Shown piece by piece: positions 44,138 to 58,487 of a stretch of DNA of 64,000 nt (positions within the stretch are counted from its first letter, which is position 1; each line of letters starts with the position of its first letter). Where the stretch lies: assembly GCA_004352715.1 (NCBI GenBank), contig SCFE01000023.1, forward strand, positions 712,210-776,209, written 5' to 3'. The DNA is from Hofstenia miamia (Eukaryota > Xenacoelomorpha > Acoela). The notes beneath the pieces were generated by a model. That model had not been told where the DNA came from. It searched no databases and worked only from the letters and a program-made list of their open reading frames with translations. Position numbers and translations under genes: made by a program.

Positions 44138-47100
44138 GAATTATCATCATCATTATATGCAATGAATGAATAGATTGAAATTCAAAATTATTGAAATTTT
44201 ATATTGATTTATATATATAACCAACAAACATGTAATTTAATGGAAAAACATAATAAAACCGATTAAACGAGTAATATTAGTAATAAAATGACGTTTTAAA
44301 AATATTGCAGGCATTTTTATTTTCCAATAAATTGAAAAATATGAGGTTTAATAGATCCAAACAAATTAAATACAGAAGATATATCAATCGCTTCGAGGTA
44401 TTTGTCAAAATATTACAATTTTCTGAATTATTTCCATAAACCTGTTTGTAGTGTTTTACAACTGTGAATTTATTATTCTGCACTTGGTCGTGAATTCGCT
44501 TTCATCCAATAGGGAATTAATTATACAAAATCATAAAACCAAGCTGTTATGAACTGTTCCATTTATAGCGACATTTCCAACGTTCCAACAATGCCATTCC
44601 GCACCACAAACCTCGCGTTTATACAGAGATTTCAATTTTAATGCATGACAAAATAAAGGTTTTGTAATTTTTTCTTGTGGAAAGTTTATTTTGAAAGTAA
44701 ACAGTTATTTATAAATTCATATAATGTACACACAAAAGCAAAACTAATTAGTACTTTTCTTAAATTAGGTCTACTTGTTATACAATTTCAGGACCTGTTT
44801 AATTACTAAAATTATAGAAAACAATGGCTTAATATTGGTTCCTAGCAAAATAAGATGTAATACGATATTGATCGTTTAGCAAAGCTTAGATTCAATATCA
44901 TTAAATTATAAAGACTTGCTCACAAATAAAAGATAGGAGGCAGCTTTGGCAATGAACTTAAAATCAACTATATTACAAACATACGAATGTTTTATGTAAA
45001 ATAACGTTCCATCTAAAAAATACACAAGCTCTCTAAAATTCTCTCTGAATATTGCCAAATTTCTTAAAACTTTCAATGTTCCTACAAAATGAGCAATAAT
45101 ACCTTCTTTCTGTAGTTTCCTGAATCATCTAATAATTTCAATGTACAACTGTTATAAATCTCTTCTGATTACTGTGGTCCCCTTTGATAAATTATCATAT
45201 TGTTCTTCTCGTTTCTGTTCACCAACAGCTACTACGTTGCTCTTACTATAAATATTTTCATATTTGCATGTCACATGGACATGACACGACGTAATTTACC
45301 TATACACAACTCAAATAATTTATAGTTAATAAAGGCAATTTTAAAAATCCAAAAATAGTTTAAAAAATTAGTTTAAATTTATATTCAGTTCATTAAAATT
45401 TTATGGGAGGTTCAAATTATATTCCTTTCTTGGCCCATATTCTGCCCATTATGTCGACACGTTCCGTAAATTTTCGAAAGATTGCCAGCTCGTGGAGAGC
45501 CCACTCCATTTATAACAATATGTTTCTCATCTCCATCCACAATCTCAACTCCATTATTATTACAGAATTTTTCAATCAGCTCAAATATACAAACCTTTAG
45601 TTTTGTTCTGAATGAATTTTAAATGTCGAAATGCTCCAAATTTTTCATGATAATCAATTTTCAATTGCCATATAAATAATAAATTCAGATGGCATCCTAT
45701 ATTAACATTCAACATTCCCACCGCTCAGTTTACAGAGTCAATATGGGAACATTGCTTATTTACAGTATCAAACCAAACAAATGAGAAAGGCGTATCATTT
45801 TTTGATTTCTGCAAACTAATACAAAATTGAGGAACATATTGCTTTACGTACTTGCTTAAAATGTGTTTATTTGAAATATTGAACTTCAATTTCTTTCCAC
45901 TAGCCCTTGACGTCAAATACTGTTCGAACTAGTAAATAAGTAAGCAATTCGTATGATTATATCATTAATCTACAGTCTTACATTTATCGTATTTTATTAC
46001 AGAAATTGGCCAGAAGCAAGCATAATAAATTTTATTAGGTAATTAAATTTATTTATAAAGAAGTTAAAAAATTACATCGGTCTTGTAGATTAAATGTTTG
46101 AAAATGGAACCCACCAATATTGGTCTCAATTTTTCATTTGTCAATGTGTACCATAATAATGCAAGCAAGTTATCACCAATCTATATTAAATTTCATGGGT
46201 CTATCTATATGTCCACATTTATTTATGCATTTTTATATCATGGAACGTTTACAAAAGTCAAGTCCATCGCAATTTTGATTTTACCAATGAAATTATCAAT
46301 ATTAAATGCAAAACCAAACTTTTTGGATTTTTTTAATTTCCAGCAAAAATTAAAATAGTTTTTTTAAATAAAAAATGCATAGAACTTTTTTTTTTATCCT
46401 CCACATTGTTATTCATAAGATTTTGTCACTTTCAATATTATTTAAGACTCTGCTTACATGTTTTTGCAAAATTTCGATAAGTTTAACATTAAATATTTTA
46501 AAAAGGATATATATATACTAAGTTATTTCGGAATGAAGGAAATTATATGTATATAAATAAATGCATACATATATATAAATATTAGATTTTGATTTGCAAG
46601 GGAGGAAAATTGTAAAATCCTCCAAATATCCTACAATTTTATAGTTATGGCCTCATGTTGTGCAGAATTTTGTAGCGCATCAAAAAACCAAGAAAAAGCA
46701 TATAAATTTACCTTGTCAAGATAGGGTCACCATAATAATGAACGTCAGTGTCGTCTAGTGTGAAAGTTTTGATGTTATAAACAAACGCTTTCAAATTTTG
46801 CCCTAAAGTCATGCGTTTGGAGAATGATGCTATAATTTCGGCAGCATAGTATATTCTCGAATATTTTTTAACGCTAGATACGTATACTTAGACCTATTAT
46901 ATATCCAAAAATTTGATTTAAATATACGATTATATTTACAGGCCGAACTGGTCTCGAATTCCGGGTTCGAACGGGCAAGGCCGAATAGGGGCCAAGAAAA
47001 CACGAGGTACACTGGACTGTAGCGGTCCATCTACAACTCTATGTACATATAGCAACAAAGCTTATATTTATTAATTGATTTGCTCACAGACTGTAGACAT

Positions 47101-48184
47101 AATCTAAGAGCTCTTTCACGAGGTAGATTTGGTCATTGTTAAAATAAATCAGTAAAGTATAATCAATATTAATGAAAGTGAAATGTAATTTAATGTTAAT
47201 ACTTAAGTATATTAAATGCCTTGCTATGCAACTATTTATATTTATTATATCTTGTTAAGTGTTTTAAGATTTGTTCTTAAGAAAGTCCAATGAAAATTTT
47301 TATTTATAAATATTTGACTTGTCTTAGATTTGAAAGGACAGAATGAAGTAATGTCTGCATCAGTGCGCAACATTGATTTCATTAGTGGGGATATTGAGAA
47401 AAACTGATACTACGTTTTCCAACAATGGACTAGTTAAGCTATTGTACAGTACAATTCAATCACAATTATGTGAATAAATGTTCGTGTACATGATTATGAA
47501 AAATTCGTTAAAATATAATATTTATTAACAGTGGTTTGAAGAAAACCTGTATTATTGTAAGCACTAAGAATTTGAAAATAAAATTAGCATTCTTAAGCAA
47601 TTCAATGCTTTTGGATATTTATTAATATTCATAAAATTTGAATTTCATGAAATTGCGTTTAGTCAAATCAATACTAAAATCAAAAGATTCAAGAAGATTC
47701 TAATTTATGTAATAAGTGCTAACAGCAAAAACCAAGCGTCGACGTACGTAACAAAAATTATTTCAGATTTGAAAAACATGTGAGTCTGGAATTATAGTTG
47801 AAACAAGAGAGTTAAAATTAAGATGAAAAGCCTAAGTGTCGAGGATTGAGATATACATTTTAGAGGCTGATTAAAATATTTCAATAAAATGTGCAAACTT
47901 TTCAAATAAAACAACATGTGCCGTAATAAAATGCTTAATAATTTGTGTAAAAATGTATTTAAGATAGCATGTCACATTGTGGGAAGTCCTAGCCTTAATT
48001 TAATAGAATACTAATACGATGTCACAGATGTATATGACACTTTAGTCTAATACAACTGATTTCTTCATATAATAAATGTTAACAAGTGTCACTAATTAAA
48101 TTTATTCTCATTTTTAAATTAAAAATGTGTGAGAAATAACAATAGACGGTTCTATGATGTATATGCATGTATATGGTTATAGTT

Positions 48185-48187
<3 letters not shown>

Positions 48188-48224
<37 letters not shown>
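48188..48224. repeat. (TA)n microsatellite
   Basis: Roughly 18 TA units in the receptor intron. Confidence 0.95.
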
Positions 48225-48226
<2 letters not shown>

Positions 48227-49160
48227 GCAATGGTAATACAGAATATTTTGATAACTCATAATTAACCAACATTGAAAAAATAGACGTTAAAATGCATTTC
48301 ACGATCTTCGTTTTTAAAATTTTGAACTTAGCCCATCAATGTCAAATTTGAAAACATTCCACCATTTAAGCATTTAGACACCACTGATTCAGTATGCTTG
48401 ATTACGTTGAAATTTGATATTCCTGAGACATCCAATGATAACCCTTTACTACAATCAATTACCATTGAGAAAAATATTTTGTCAGCTTAAGGACTGCTCT
48501 TGCAATATTTTAATGAATTAATTACATTAAATTTTCACAAATTTTAATCGTAGTACATGACTTAAAACATATGTTAACGTCAAAACATTTAGAAATAACA
48601 GAAAAATTCTAAATAATTTTAATCTATTTACAGCTGCATGATCATGGTTTAAACTACATGCTGTTCCTTCAAAGTAACTGTCCATAAAATTGATGGAGTT
48701 AACTTAACAAAATGTCGTTAAGCTAAGAATAAATAAGTTAATGAAATTCGTAATTTTAAAATGATAGTTGTATGCACCTATTGAGGTTTGAAACCAATTT
48801 TTATAAAATTTTTTTATTGAAAAGCCTTCTATTACTTTACAAACTGCAATAAATTTAGTGTCATATGGTAAAACCTTATTAATCCATTCGTCAACTGTCA
48901 TCTCATCTCTTAATTTGCGTATAAATTATGAAAATACTGAAATTGATAGAAATAAGTCCTATCACTATCAAAAGTATTGTATCTATAAAATATAAATATT
49001 GTGGCATCAGGGTTTTGATCATGATAAGAGTGCGAACTGTTTTGCTTTATTTTATTCCTATTTTGTGTTTCATTTAGTAAAGTGTTCTGTAAACTGATAT
49101 TTTTGTTACGCTTTGTTACCTGCTTTTGTTGTTAAATATTTAATTCAGAGTTGTAGATAA

Positions 49161-49456
49161 AGGTTTGTCTATACTTCTGGCGTAACGCGCATTTGGCAGA
49201 TTAGCATAAACCAATAAATGCATGCAAAACTATAATTGATTAGCATAAAAATTATATTCAGAATCATTCTCGACCAAAGTCATCACTACACAGTAAACGC
49301 ACAAAGACTGCGCCTCTAGTATGAACACTTTTATGCTAGCTTTCATTGATTAAAGAAGAGCAAGTCGACTGACACTATCAGTGGACTGAAACTTTTTCAG
49401 TTGGCGTCTTACAATCTACAGCAGCGTAATTCTAAGTTAGAAGTATAAACTGGCCT
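49161..49456. mobile_element. PIF/Harbinger-like MITE with TAA duplication
   Basis: The ends AGGTTTGTCTATACTTCT and AGAAGTATAAACTGGCCT are imperfect inverted repeats. Both are flanked by TAA in direct orientation (49158-49160 and 49457-49459), the 3-bp duplication typical of PIF/Harbinger. Length is 296 bp, non-coding. The AGG...CCT ends are shared with the MITE at 8655-8914. Confidence 0.7.
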
Positions 49457-50504
49457 TAAGTTCGCGTATATTTCAGTATTACAGAGATGGGTTTAAGCCG
49501 GCGTGTATTTTGATGAAAATATAACATAAAAATATAGTACTCACAATTAGAGTCCCCACCCTTTACCATTGAGTATTGAGGGCCTGTAATGGAGCTTTGG
49601 TTACTGTCGTGTATTGAGAGTACAATATATGTACCATAGTTGTAGTGAAAGTATACGATTGATCTTAGAAAAAGAAAATCTTCAATTGCAACAGGAAGAC
49701 TTTCAAATATTTAATTAAGGTAGTTTAAAATTGCAGAGCCACATTTTAGTTTCCAACAAAAAAATATTTTGAGGTTCTAAATTCGAAATATTTCAATGTG
49801 TTACCTGGAGCACGAGCAAATTTAGAGGACTTTAATGAACCGCATATTAATATTTTGCACAATAGCAATGCCTTAAGAAAAGAAAAAATTGTAACAGTAG
49901 AAGTTAAAAATTGAGAACAAAAAACTAATACTTTAATATTCAAGGTGATAGTGAAAAAATAGAAATTTAGCAAACTAGATTTAATTTTATATATAGAAAT
50001 GTTTCAACAGATGTGCTTTTGAGAGTAAACATAAAATTAATATTCTGTGAAAGGAAAGATGTAAAGTGTACATATACAAGATACTTTGAATATGCAGAAC
50101 AATTATTGTGACAACTAAAACTCATGAATGAACTTATCATCATTTTAGCGATTTATTTTCCAATATTCTTACCTCTACAAAGTAAAATTTATTGTTTACT
50201 TGTCTGTTGTGCAAAAGAGATCTCATTGCCAGCCTAGAACTTGACGTATCACATATTTCCAATAATTTTCTATTACATATAATGAAAACGAAAGGCAATG
50301 AAATTCATATATTATGCTTCGCTGCAAGTAAATATAAGAAATGTAACTGCATTAATATAATGTTCAAGTTCATCATATTTTTACATCAACCGTTTATAGC
50401 GCATTATTTGGAGCTTGGCTAATATGGATGCCGGTTTAAAATTTAAAGTACATGTTCAGTTAGTTTAATACTTTTCCAAGAAATGGATAATTGTGATTCA
50501 TCAG

Positions 50505-50961
50505 CACCTGAAATAGAGGAAAATTATTAATTAGGCATAATTTTTTAATAGAAGTACCGGTATAGGGACGAAAATATACAAATAACAGTTTTCTTTTGTA
50601 CATAGCTTAGAAAGCAATAAAATCACTTGTTGCAGAGTCATTCGTTTTGTATTTTCTGAAAGACTTCAATAAAAATAATCAACTTTTGGAAGTTTGGAAC
50701 TTATGTATTAGTAAATTCTCTTAAAGCATACAAGCTGAGGGCCTAATTGAAACCTAGTTGTACTTCATTTCCTGCAATTGTTTAAACCGTTAATGCATTG
50801 CATGCTTCTTAAATTCTGTATTTTGAAAATAGAAATTGGTGCTGTCTTTTTTGCGTGGCGCCAGAAATCTTTGTATTTTAAAAGTACATTCGATAGCAGT
50901 GACAGGATTTTTTAATGGCCGGTTTTGACACTGTAAAATTAGGAAAATTAATCGTTCTCTC
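50505..50961 (+). repeat. 457-bp exact direct repeat, copy A
   Basis: The sequence from CACCTGAAATAGAGG to ATCGTTCTCTC is repeated base for base, as far as can be read, at 51392-51848. It ends at a single N (50962). Confidence 0.95.
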
Positions 50962-50962
50962 N

Positions 50963-51390
50963 AAGGGTATGAGGATGGAGATAGCAACAGAAAGATCACC
51001 CTCAACCAAATGTCAATTAAAGGGCAGGCAGGTAAATGAGGGCCATCATCATGACACTGATCACCAATTAAAGGGCATGAGGTTGGAAATACAAAATTAC
51101 ACACACGCCCCTTCAACATCCAGTAGTACTTGATGCCAATTAAAGGGTAAAGAGGAAACAGCATCAATTACCATGAAAGATTGGGAAATTCAGCCAATAA
51201 TTGATGACTCTGACATGGATATATCAGAACGTCCTTCAACAAGTTTGCTCCCAATGACAACAGAAAGCTCAGGGATATTCTCTTACAAACAAACATTGAT
51301 AACAACAAAATCGTTTTGGTCAGAAGAAAGAGAAAGCCAAATGACCAAAATAGGCAGAAAGAGAATCCACCTGTATTTCATTGTGAACAG
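50963..51390 (+). other. 428-bp segment with coding-like frame between the duplicates
   Basis: The segment is bounded by single Ns at 50962 and 51391. One plus-strand frame is open throughout except for a TGA at 51131: KGMRMEIATERSPSTKC, QLKGRQVNEGHHHDTDH, QLKGMRLEIQNYTHAPS, then after the stop CQLKGKEETASI and an acidic, Ser/Thr-rich stretch. The motif CAATTAAAGGG recurs at about 51012, 51065 and 51138, giving three to four imperfect repeats. It is richer in G and C than the intron around it. No family was recognised. It could be an exon-like or transposon fragment, or foreign to this place altogether. Confidence 0.4.
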
Positions 51391-51391
51391 N

Positions 51392-51848
51392 CACCTGAAA
51401 TAGAGGAAAATTATTAATTAGGCATAATTTTTTAATAGAAGTACCGGTATAGGGACGAAAATATACAAATAACAGTTTTCTTTTGTACATAGCTTAGAAA
51501 GCAATAAAATCACTTGTTGCAGAGTCATTCGTTTTGTATTTTCTGAAAGACTTCAATAAAAATAATCAACTTTTGGAAGTTTGGAACTTATGTATTAGTA
51601 AATTCTCTTAAAGCATACAAGCTGAGGGCCTAATTGAAACCTAGTTGTACTTCATTTCCTGCAATTGTTTAAACCGTTAATGCATTGCATGCTTCTTAAA
51701 TTCTGTATTTTGAAAATAGAAATTGGTGCTGTCTTTTTTGCGTGGCGCCAGAAATCTTTGTATTTTAAAAGTACATTCGATAGCAGTGACAGGATTTTTT
51801 AATGGCCGGTTTTGACACTGTAAAATTAGGAAAATTAATCGTTCTCTC
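51392..51848 (+). repeat. 457-bp exact direct repeat, copy B
   Basis: Second copy of 50505-50961. Unlike copy A it continues without an N into the following sequence (ATTAGGGGACATC), so B appears to be the copy continuous with the right flank and A the one continuous with the left. Confidence 0.95.
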
Positions 51849-54800
51849 ATTAGGGGACATCATAACTGACAATGTCACTCAATTGGAGGCTTTACAGAAT
51901 CGTTTTAGCAACTCCGTACAGTGGTAATTAAAAATACCATTTAAAAAGCGGAAGCACTTTATAATGCATCGTATTTGTATACTTATCAAATTTCAATACT
52001 GAAAATTGCGTCAAAATGAAAAATGTAATGTATTGTATATTCCACGAATACGAAATAGCAAAGCTGCGGGCATCGTGCGAATGGGCATTGGGTAGAGGAC
52101 AGCGACCGGGCACTGGAACAATGTTTTCCACTAATAAGAAAGCCAAACAAGTAACTGACCTGACCTGCGATGACCATGATTACATACAATAACAGTGTCA
52201 CAAGACGAATTTTCCTTGCTACTCTTTTCTTCAATGTGTATATTTACCCACCTCATTGTACATATAAATCAACTTACAAACTTGGTTTAGATTCTAGCTG
52301 TCAACAATATTTGATATTATGTCAATTGAGAAACATTACTCTGTGATTGATAAATTCAATGCTAATCATGCAGGAGCTAAGGAACAATATTATTATTGGA
52401 GGGGCTCAACTGAGATTCTTCTCATACAAAACTTAAATTTCTTAAATTCAAAAAGATTTGATTTAAAATAAGTGCTCTTAGGATAATTATTAGTAGGGCA
52501 CTAGCCCTTCAAACCACCCCTTTTCCTTAGCCTCTGAAATCATGCTATGTAATTAATGATAAAAACATTAGAACGCCATTTTGATTATTAATACACAATA
52601 ACAATAGGTAGTTTAATCTAATACATGCCACTAAATCGATTAAATCATTTCCAACAAATAATACAAACTGAAGAACAACACTGTTATCTTTTACGAATTT
52701 TTCCGAAAGAGACAAAATTTAGGCTTACAATTTATAAAGTACAAGCTTAATATTATAGCAATGTGTGAATTTTAAGCTTAGAAATCTTTTGAGGAATACT
52801 TTATGTACGCTTTTCTTGACTTCAAAGTTTATTCCCAATAAAGTACCAAGAAGTTATTAACACCGTGATCATATGTAATCAACTGAATGAGAAATACAAA
52901 ATCTCTTTGATTTATATTTCTGAACATTTTAATGTAATAGTAATGTAATCTTATACAGCAACAGACGTCCATATATCAAATATTTTACTTACATATATTA
53001 TAAATTCAATCATTGTTCTTAAATTAGAAAGATTCCTTTTAAATTATTAAGAAATCCACTTTGATCTTAAAATTTGTACACGTTTTCAAATGTATATCTT
53101 GTAGTTCCGATTAGCTTTCCACTAACTATTACATGTTTCATTTTCGAACAAAGCATGGGGTTTTCAAATTAAATGCGAATAAATAGTATAGGGAACCAAA
53201 TTTTTGATTTAGTGTTCATACTACTGTATGTTATTTGCCGTAACAATTCTGTAATGCCATGGAATGTGAGCAATAGGGCAACAATTTTGGTATTGATATA
53301 ATTCACGTGGGATGTCATGGTAAATTTTTAATTATAAATTATACAAAAAATTGTTAATTGATATTAGATATTAAAATTTATTTGGTTCAGTTGTATACTA
53401 AGTGTCACATTCATTCATAAATATTCACTTTCTTTTCAATTCAACTTAATGCAATAATGATGTTTAAGAAAATTTTATATAAAGGATTTTCATGTGATTG
53501 GAAGGCTAGAACACTGGCGAATTTAAGGGGGACTATGGGACTGCAGTCCCCCCCCCCATGATGAGCACACCGGAGGGTAATTTTTGCAACCTTGATAAAA
53601 ATTCTAAATTAGTGCTAAATTTTTGTGTTTCATCTGCAAAGGGTTTGGCAAATATTTGTAAAATATTTGGCAAATTTTTAAAATAACTTGCAAGTTTCCC
53701 TAAAATTTAACAAAAACCTTGCAAATATTTGTCCGACTTTCCAACTTTTTTTTCAAATAATATTACACATTCTTAAGAATATATCAAACATATTCCAATA
53801 TTAGGCCTTTCATCTACCATCCACCAAATTTTCTATCTAATAAATTATAAAGGCTGTTGAAAGAACTGCTTCCACATTATACAACAATCTGTGCACAGTT
53901 TCAGTGCAGATGTTAATTATGACATATATTTGTTGAAGAATGTAGACTACGGGGGGTTGTCTCAACTACAAGTCTCTACGTAAAAATACTGGTCCTTCTA
54001 TCTTATGAGAAATAAAAAAAGCTTTCTAATTTTTTTGAAAAAATAGCTGAATAAGTCCTAACTATGAAAGCTAAACTAAAATCTTAGAAAAAACATAGAT
54101 TCCTTCCTATGAGTTATTTTAATCCCCAGATGTTTACCGCTGGCCATCAACACCTAATGAAATCAGGACAATTTGGATATTTCTCAAATACTATATTGTA
54201 CACAATCAAAGTGCTCAATGAAGCTAGCCCTTTGTATAAATTAAAAAACTGTACACTGGATCAATTTAAACTCCTAAGTATATTTCAAATCTTCTGTAAA
54301 CCCAATGTGTTTGTTAGAGGCCCTGTAGAATCATCAAGATTCAATCACACTACACCTCAAAAGCAATCAAACATCATCCAAACATAATGGCGAGGGCTAC
54401 CTTAGTCATCATTATTGCTAGGATGAGCACGTACAAATACATCAGCATTTTGAATAAACGCTCAGCATATTTTAAAAAACTATAAATTTTTAATTCAGAT
54501 ACTGAGAACTGGTATATCTAGGAAAGGGGAGCTTCTGAAATCCCTTTCAATCTGCTAATTTTTTCTTCAGCATATTAAATTCTCTTTATCACATATTTCA
54601 AATGATGTTCAAATTGCATTCATAATACTATTGGCTTTTATAAAAGTATAAAATTTTAGCATTTTTGTAACAAATTTTTAAGAATTTCTGAAATTTTGAC
54701 CACAGTTTTGCATTAATTGTTCAGATTTTATTGCACAAAAAAATAATTCCCCATTTCATATAAGAACCTAGTAATATTAGGGACTCACCATCTCCTTCAT

Positions 54801-57800
54801 CTTAATGCTATTTTATATGGTAAAAGTTTCCATCCAAAACCTACAAAAATGCAACTTCATTCCTACATAGAACTTTTATAGTCAGCTATCATTCAATTCT
54901 CAAATTACTGATTTGCTAAAAATTGGGATTTTCAAAATTATTGATATGATACCCTCATTTCTAGACCTCTTTTTGCATTCTTCAGGAACTTGAAATTGTA
55001 ATTACTATGTTACAGAAAAAATTAATGCTAAAGATTTAGCAACCACCAATGCAAATTAAAAGTAACTCAGTAAAACTAACAGTTTATGTAGAAATGTTTC
55101 CTTTTCTTGACAGATTTCAAAAACTAATAGAGTTACGAGGTAATTATTCGCAATTAATTGTCCTGATACCAGACCCACAAGACATGGGATAGGATCAGTA
55201 TGAAACCAGAACTAAATTTTCAATTTCAAACTGAGACCGGGAGCAATTTGAATTAACATTTGCTATTATATTTACTTGCTAAACTAAAATATGTCTGTAA
55301 TACTGTATCTCCATTTAATAGTCTATTTTGATAAAAATGCATAATTTTAGCACAAATAGATGATCTATATATAAATATAAATTAAAACACAATAGTAGAA
55401 AGTTCGACTAGAACATAAGCAAGAACTTTCAAATTCTTATCATAACATGTAAAGAAATTTATGAGGATTCAAAACTTAATCAAATTTAGAATGAAAAATA
55501 TTATGGAAAAATCGAGTTTAAGTGCCTCAGTATCCCTTATCAGAAATTTCTAGATCCGGCCCTGAGCACTTGAATATTTAAGTGGGATGGGATAGATTGA
55601 GACGCGAATATGTTTAATATGTAAGCTAGATGATTGATACTCATATAAAAAATGCATTACTGTAAGCACTAACTCTATTGGTAGTCAAACTCTGATTTTA
55701 TAGTGTGGCTACTAATGCACCTATTAATAAAATTCGTAACAGAGAAATCAGCCGTAGCAGGAAACAATAACCCCAATATAAATCTTAAATTTCAAAATTG
55801 AAGAAATTTTGAGGAAATCATGTACTATTTGATAAGCGATTGTTGGTTATAAAGTTTTACTTTCATGTAAGACAAACAATAATCCGCGTGAATCAAAATG
55901 TTTGTAGTCAAGCAGAAAAATTCGTATTAATGTAAAATTCTGCAAAATAATATCAAAGCTATATATGGCATTTAATTAAGTGACGAACAAAGCAGACATC
56001 GTGCATTGATTCGATTAAATCCTAACATGGGCGTTAAAAACTGATAACAAAGAAGTGTAAAAATCAATTTTCCGATATGTCTTACGACTTAAAGTGATGC
56101 AATTAAAAGTAGAAATTGAACCAATTGCAGATTCATTTCAAGTTATGTAGCTTAACACAGTTCTGTTGCATTAAGACATAAGACTGCTGCTATTGAGGTG
56201 TTGTATGGAGCAGGGTGGTGTGTACACTATATTGTATAATATATTGAGTTAGGGATAAAAGTGTGACAAACATCGACCATATTAAATACACGCAAAATAC
56301 GAGCAAATAAAAGCCCCCTGTTGTATACGGCTATAAAAATGCCTTCAGATCGTTCAGGATTGCATATGGAAATAAAAATTTACATTCCATTCCATTTACA
56401 GATTGTTGAAATGGAAAGGAAGCGGAAATTGAACTTATTTTATGAAATGGAAATTCAGTGGAAATTTATGGAAACATAAAATTTCACAAGAATAGTTCAC
56501 AATGCTATACCAAATGTGCAAAACACCCTAAATATATTTAAATATGAATAAACTTTTTAAGAACATTCACAAAGTGCATTAAGAAAATGAAAATTAGTCT
56601 GAATTATACAAAGTAGAGCGAATACAACGGCAAAATTTGGTTAATGTCATGTCAAATAGTAATGATTAAATAATCGCATTAATACACTGGTAGAGTTAAA
56701 CCAATTCTATTGCATTTATCTCAACAGTTTCAATCAATCTAAACACTGCACGGGTCTGCACTGAATTATAATTTCTGTTGACATTATAGTTGATTTGCCC
56801 AACCACTAGAAGGGTTCTAAAGCGACCACTGTCTCTGGGATATACTGGTCTCCGTCCTATGGGACTGATACTAAGTATCTCAGTGGCGGATGGGGATAAA
56901 AATTGAAGAACCTGGAAACACAGATTTCAGAATTTTACTCATAATTTCCAATTTCGATCACAATAAAAGTTATTCTGTGGGGAGAATAGTACTATCTGAC
57001 CAGAATATTTCATGACATTGTGATGGTACCAAATCCAATGGGACTAAGTGGGACTGAAACAGGTAACATTCTGATTGCAAAGAAATCTAACCCTTAGTTA
57101 TGGAAAAATGTGGAAATTATTCAAAAATATGGAAATCCTTTTAAAGTAGTTGTGGAAATGAAATGGAAATGGAAGACAATCGCATCTTTACAAGCAAGCC
57201 TGAGATCTTTACACATTGTCCTTAACTCTTAGATTTATCAACTTATTATTTAAATTTAATGATTGCTGAAGTGAAATAGTTTTATATAACTAATATATTA
57301 CATTTTTTATAATACAATACCTAACTTTAGTAAAATTGTATATCATATCCTTTCCATAGGTGACTCCTTGTACTTAGTGAAACTTAGATGTCAATGGTTT
57401 ATACAATTATAGAATATTCTTTACAGAAATAGTAAATTTACAATATGAATTTTAGCTGAAATATAGAGTGTTGCTATAGCTATAGAAAATTTAGTTGAAA
57501 TGAAAAATGAAAAGTAATATTTTTTGAGACTAAGTGCAAGATTATACGAGTTTAATAGATAGAAACGAATTATTGTTTTCTCGCCCATAAAAAAATTATA
57601 TTCTATATAATTTGTCTCGATTCAGCTCAGTCCTTCTAAACACTGCGTCTTTATTACATTTTGCTTAAATGCTTAAATGGAGCATTACCTACTATTTGGA
57701 AAACACAGGTACTACTTAAACTAAAAATACCATATTGGAATCTGCTGAAAAAATTCATGGTTTTGGGAAATTACTTTTGTTTTAAAAATTACTTGTCACA

Positions 57801-58446
57801 TAGTCGAGTGTGACAGTGTTGTGTTAAATCGATATTTGCTGGAGTTGACAGGTTGCAAATTATTTTCGGATTTCGTTCCATTACATATTTCACTTTGACG
57901 ATGAGTTAAAAGTCACAACATCATTGATTGTGCATCTGTCATAATATTGGGAAACTCACTTCTTGCAAACGTTGTAGAAATTTTGAATTAATTCTATGCC
58001 CTCACTAAGGAGATATTGAAGCGACTGTTTTGTTCTGGTACTCTACAAAATATAATATATAAGAGCCTAGTCAATAAAATATTGCATCTTGGGATGAAAT
58101 AGGACTTGTTGAAATTCATTATTCTCGAATGCAGACATGTGTTCTTGTCTAAGGATATACAGCTAAATTAAATTCAAAGCAAAATTTTCGGCTTCATTTA
58201 AAAAGGTTGATTGCTTAAGCAGATGGCTGCAGTTTTAATAATGAATCGCAGGAAGTTATCTTACAAAGGAGGTAGCGGAAATTTTATAAGAAACTACAGA
58301 ATTTCACTACATTTCATCCTTTAGAATTGTGATTGCTAAAATAAAATCTAACATTTTAAAAGGCTTCGACCCATTATCAATTTCTCAGTTGTTAAGTTCA
58401 ACTGTTGTGTGCATTTCATTAAAATTTTTTTAGCAATTATTAAATT

Positions 58447-58451
<5 letters not shown>

Positions 58452-58481
<30 letters not shown>
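58452..58481. repeat. (TA)n microsatellite
   Basis: TA tract that, with its right neighbour sequence, is repeated after the gap (58645-58661). Confidence 0.9.

Positions 58482-58486
<5 letters not shown>

Positions 58487-58487
<1 letters not shown>

Noticed and set aside
50505-51848. LTR retrotransposon with 457-bp LTRs
   Set aside because: The repeats lack TG...CA ends, there is no primer-binding site or gag-pol, and single Ns sit at both inner junctions.
53512-55564. A second hAT-type element with ends CACTGGCGAATTTAAG and CAGGGCCGGATCTAGA
   Set aside because: The terminal match is moderate and the flanking octamers (GGCTAGAA and AGCACTTG) do not match, so the ends may belong to different elements.
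56881-56900. hAT-terminus-like CAGTGGCGGATGGGG
   Set aside because: No partner terminus or target duplication was found.
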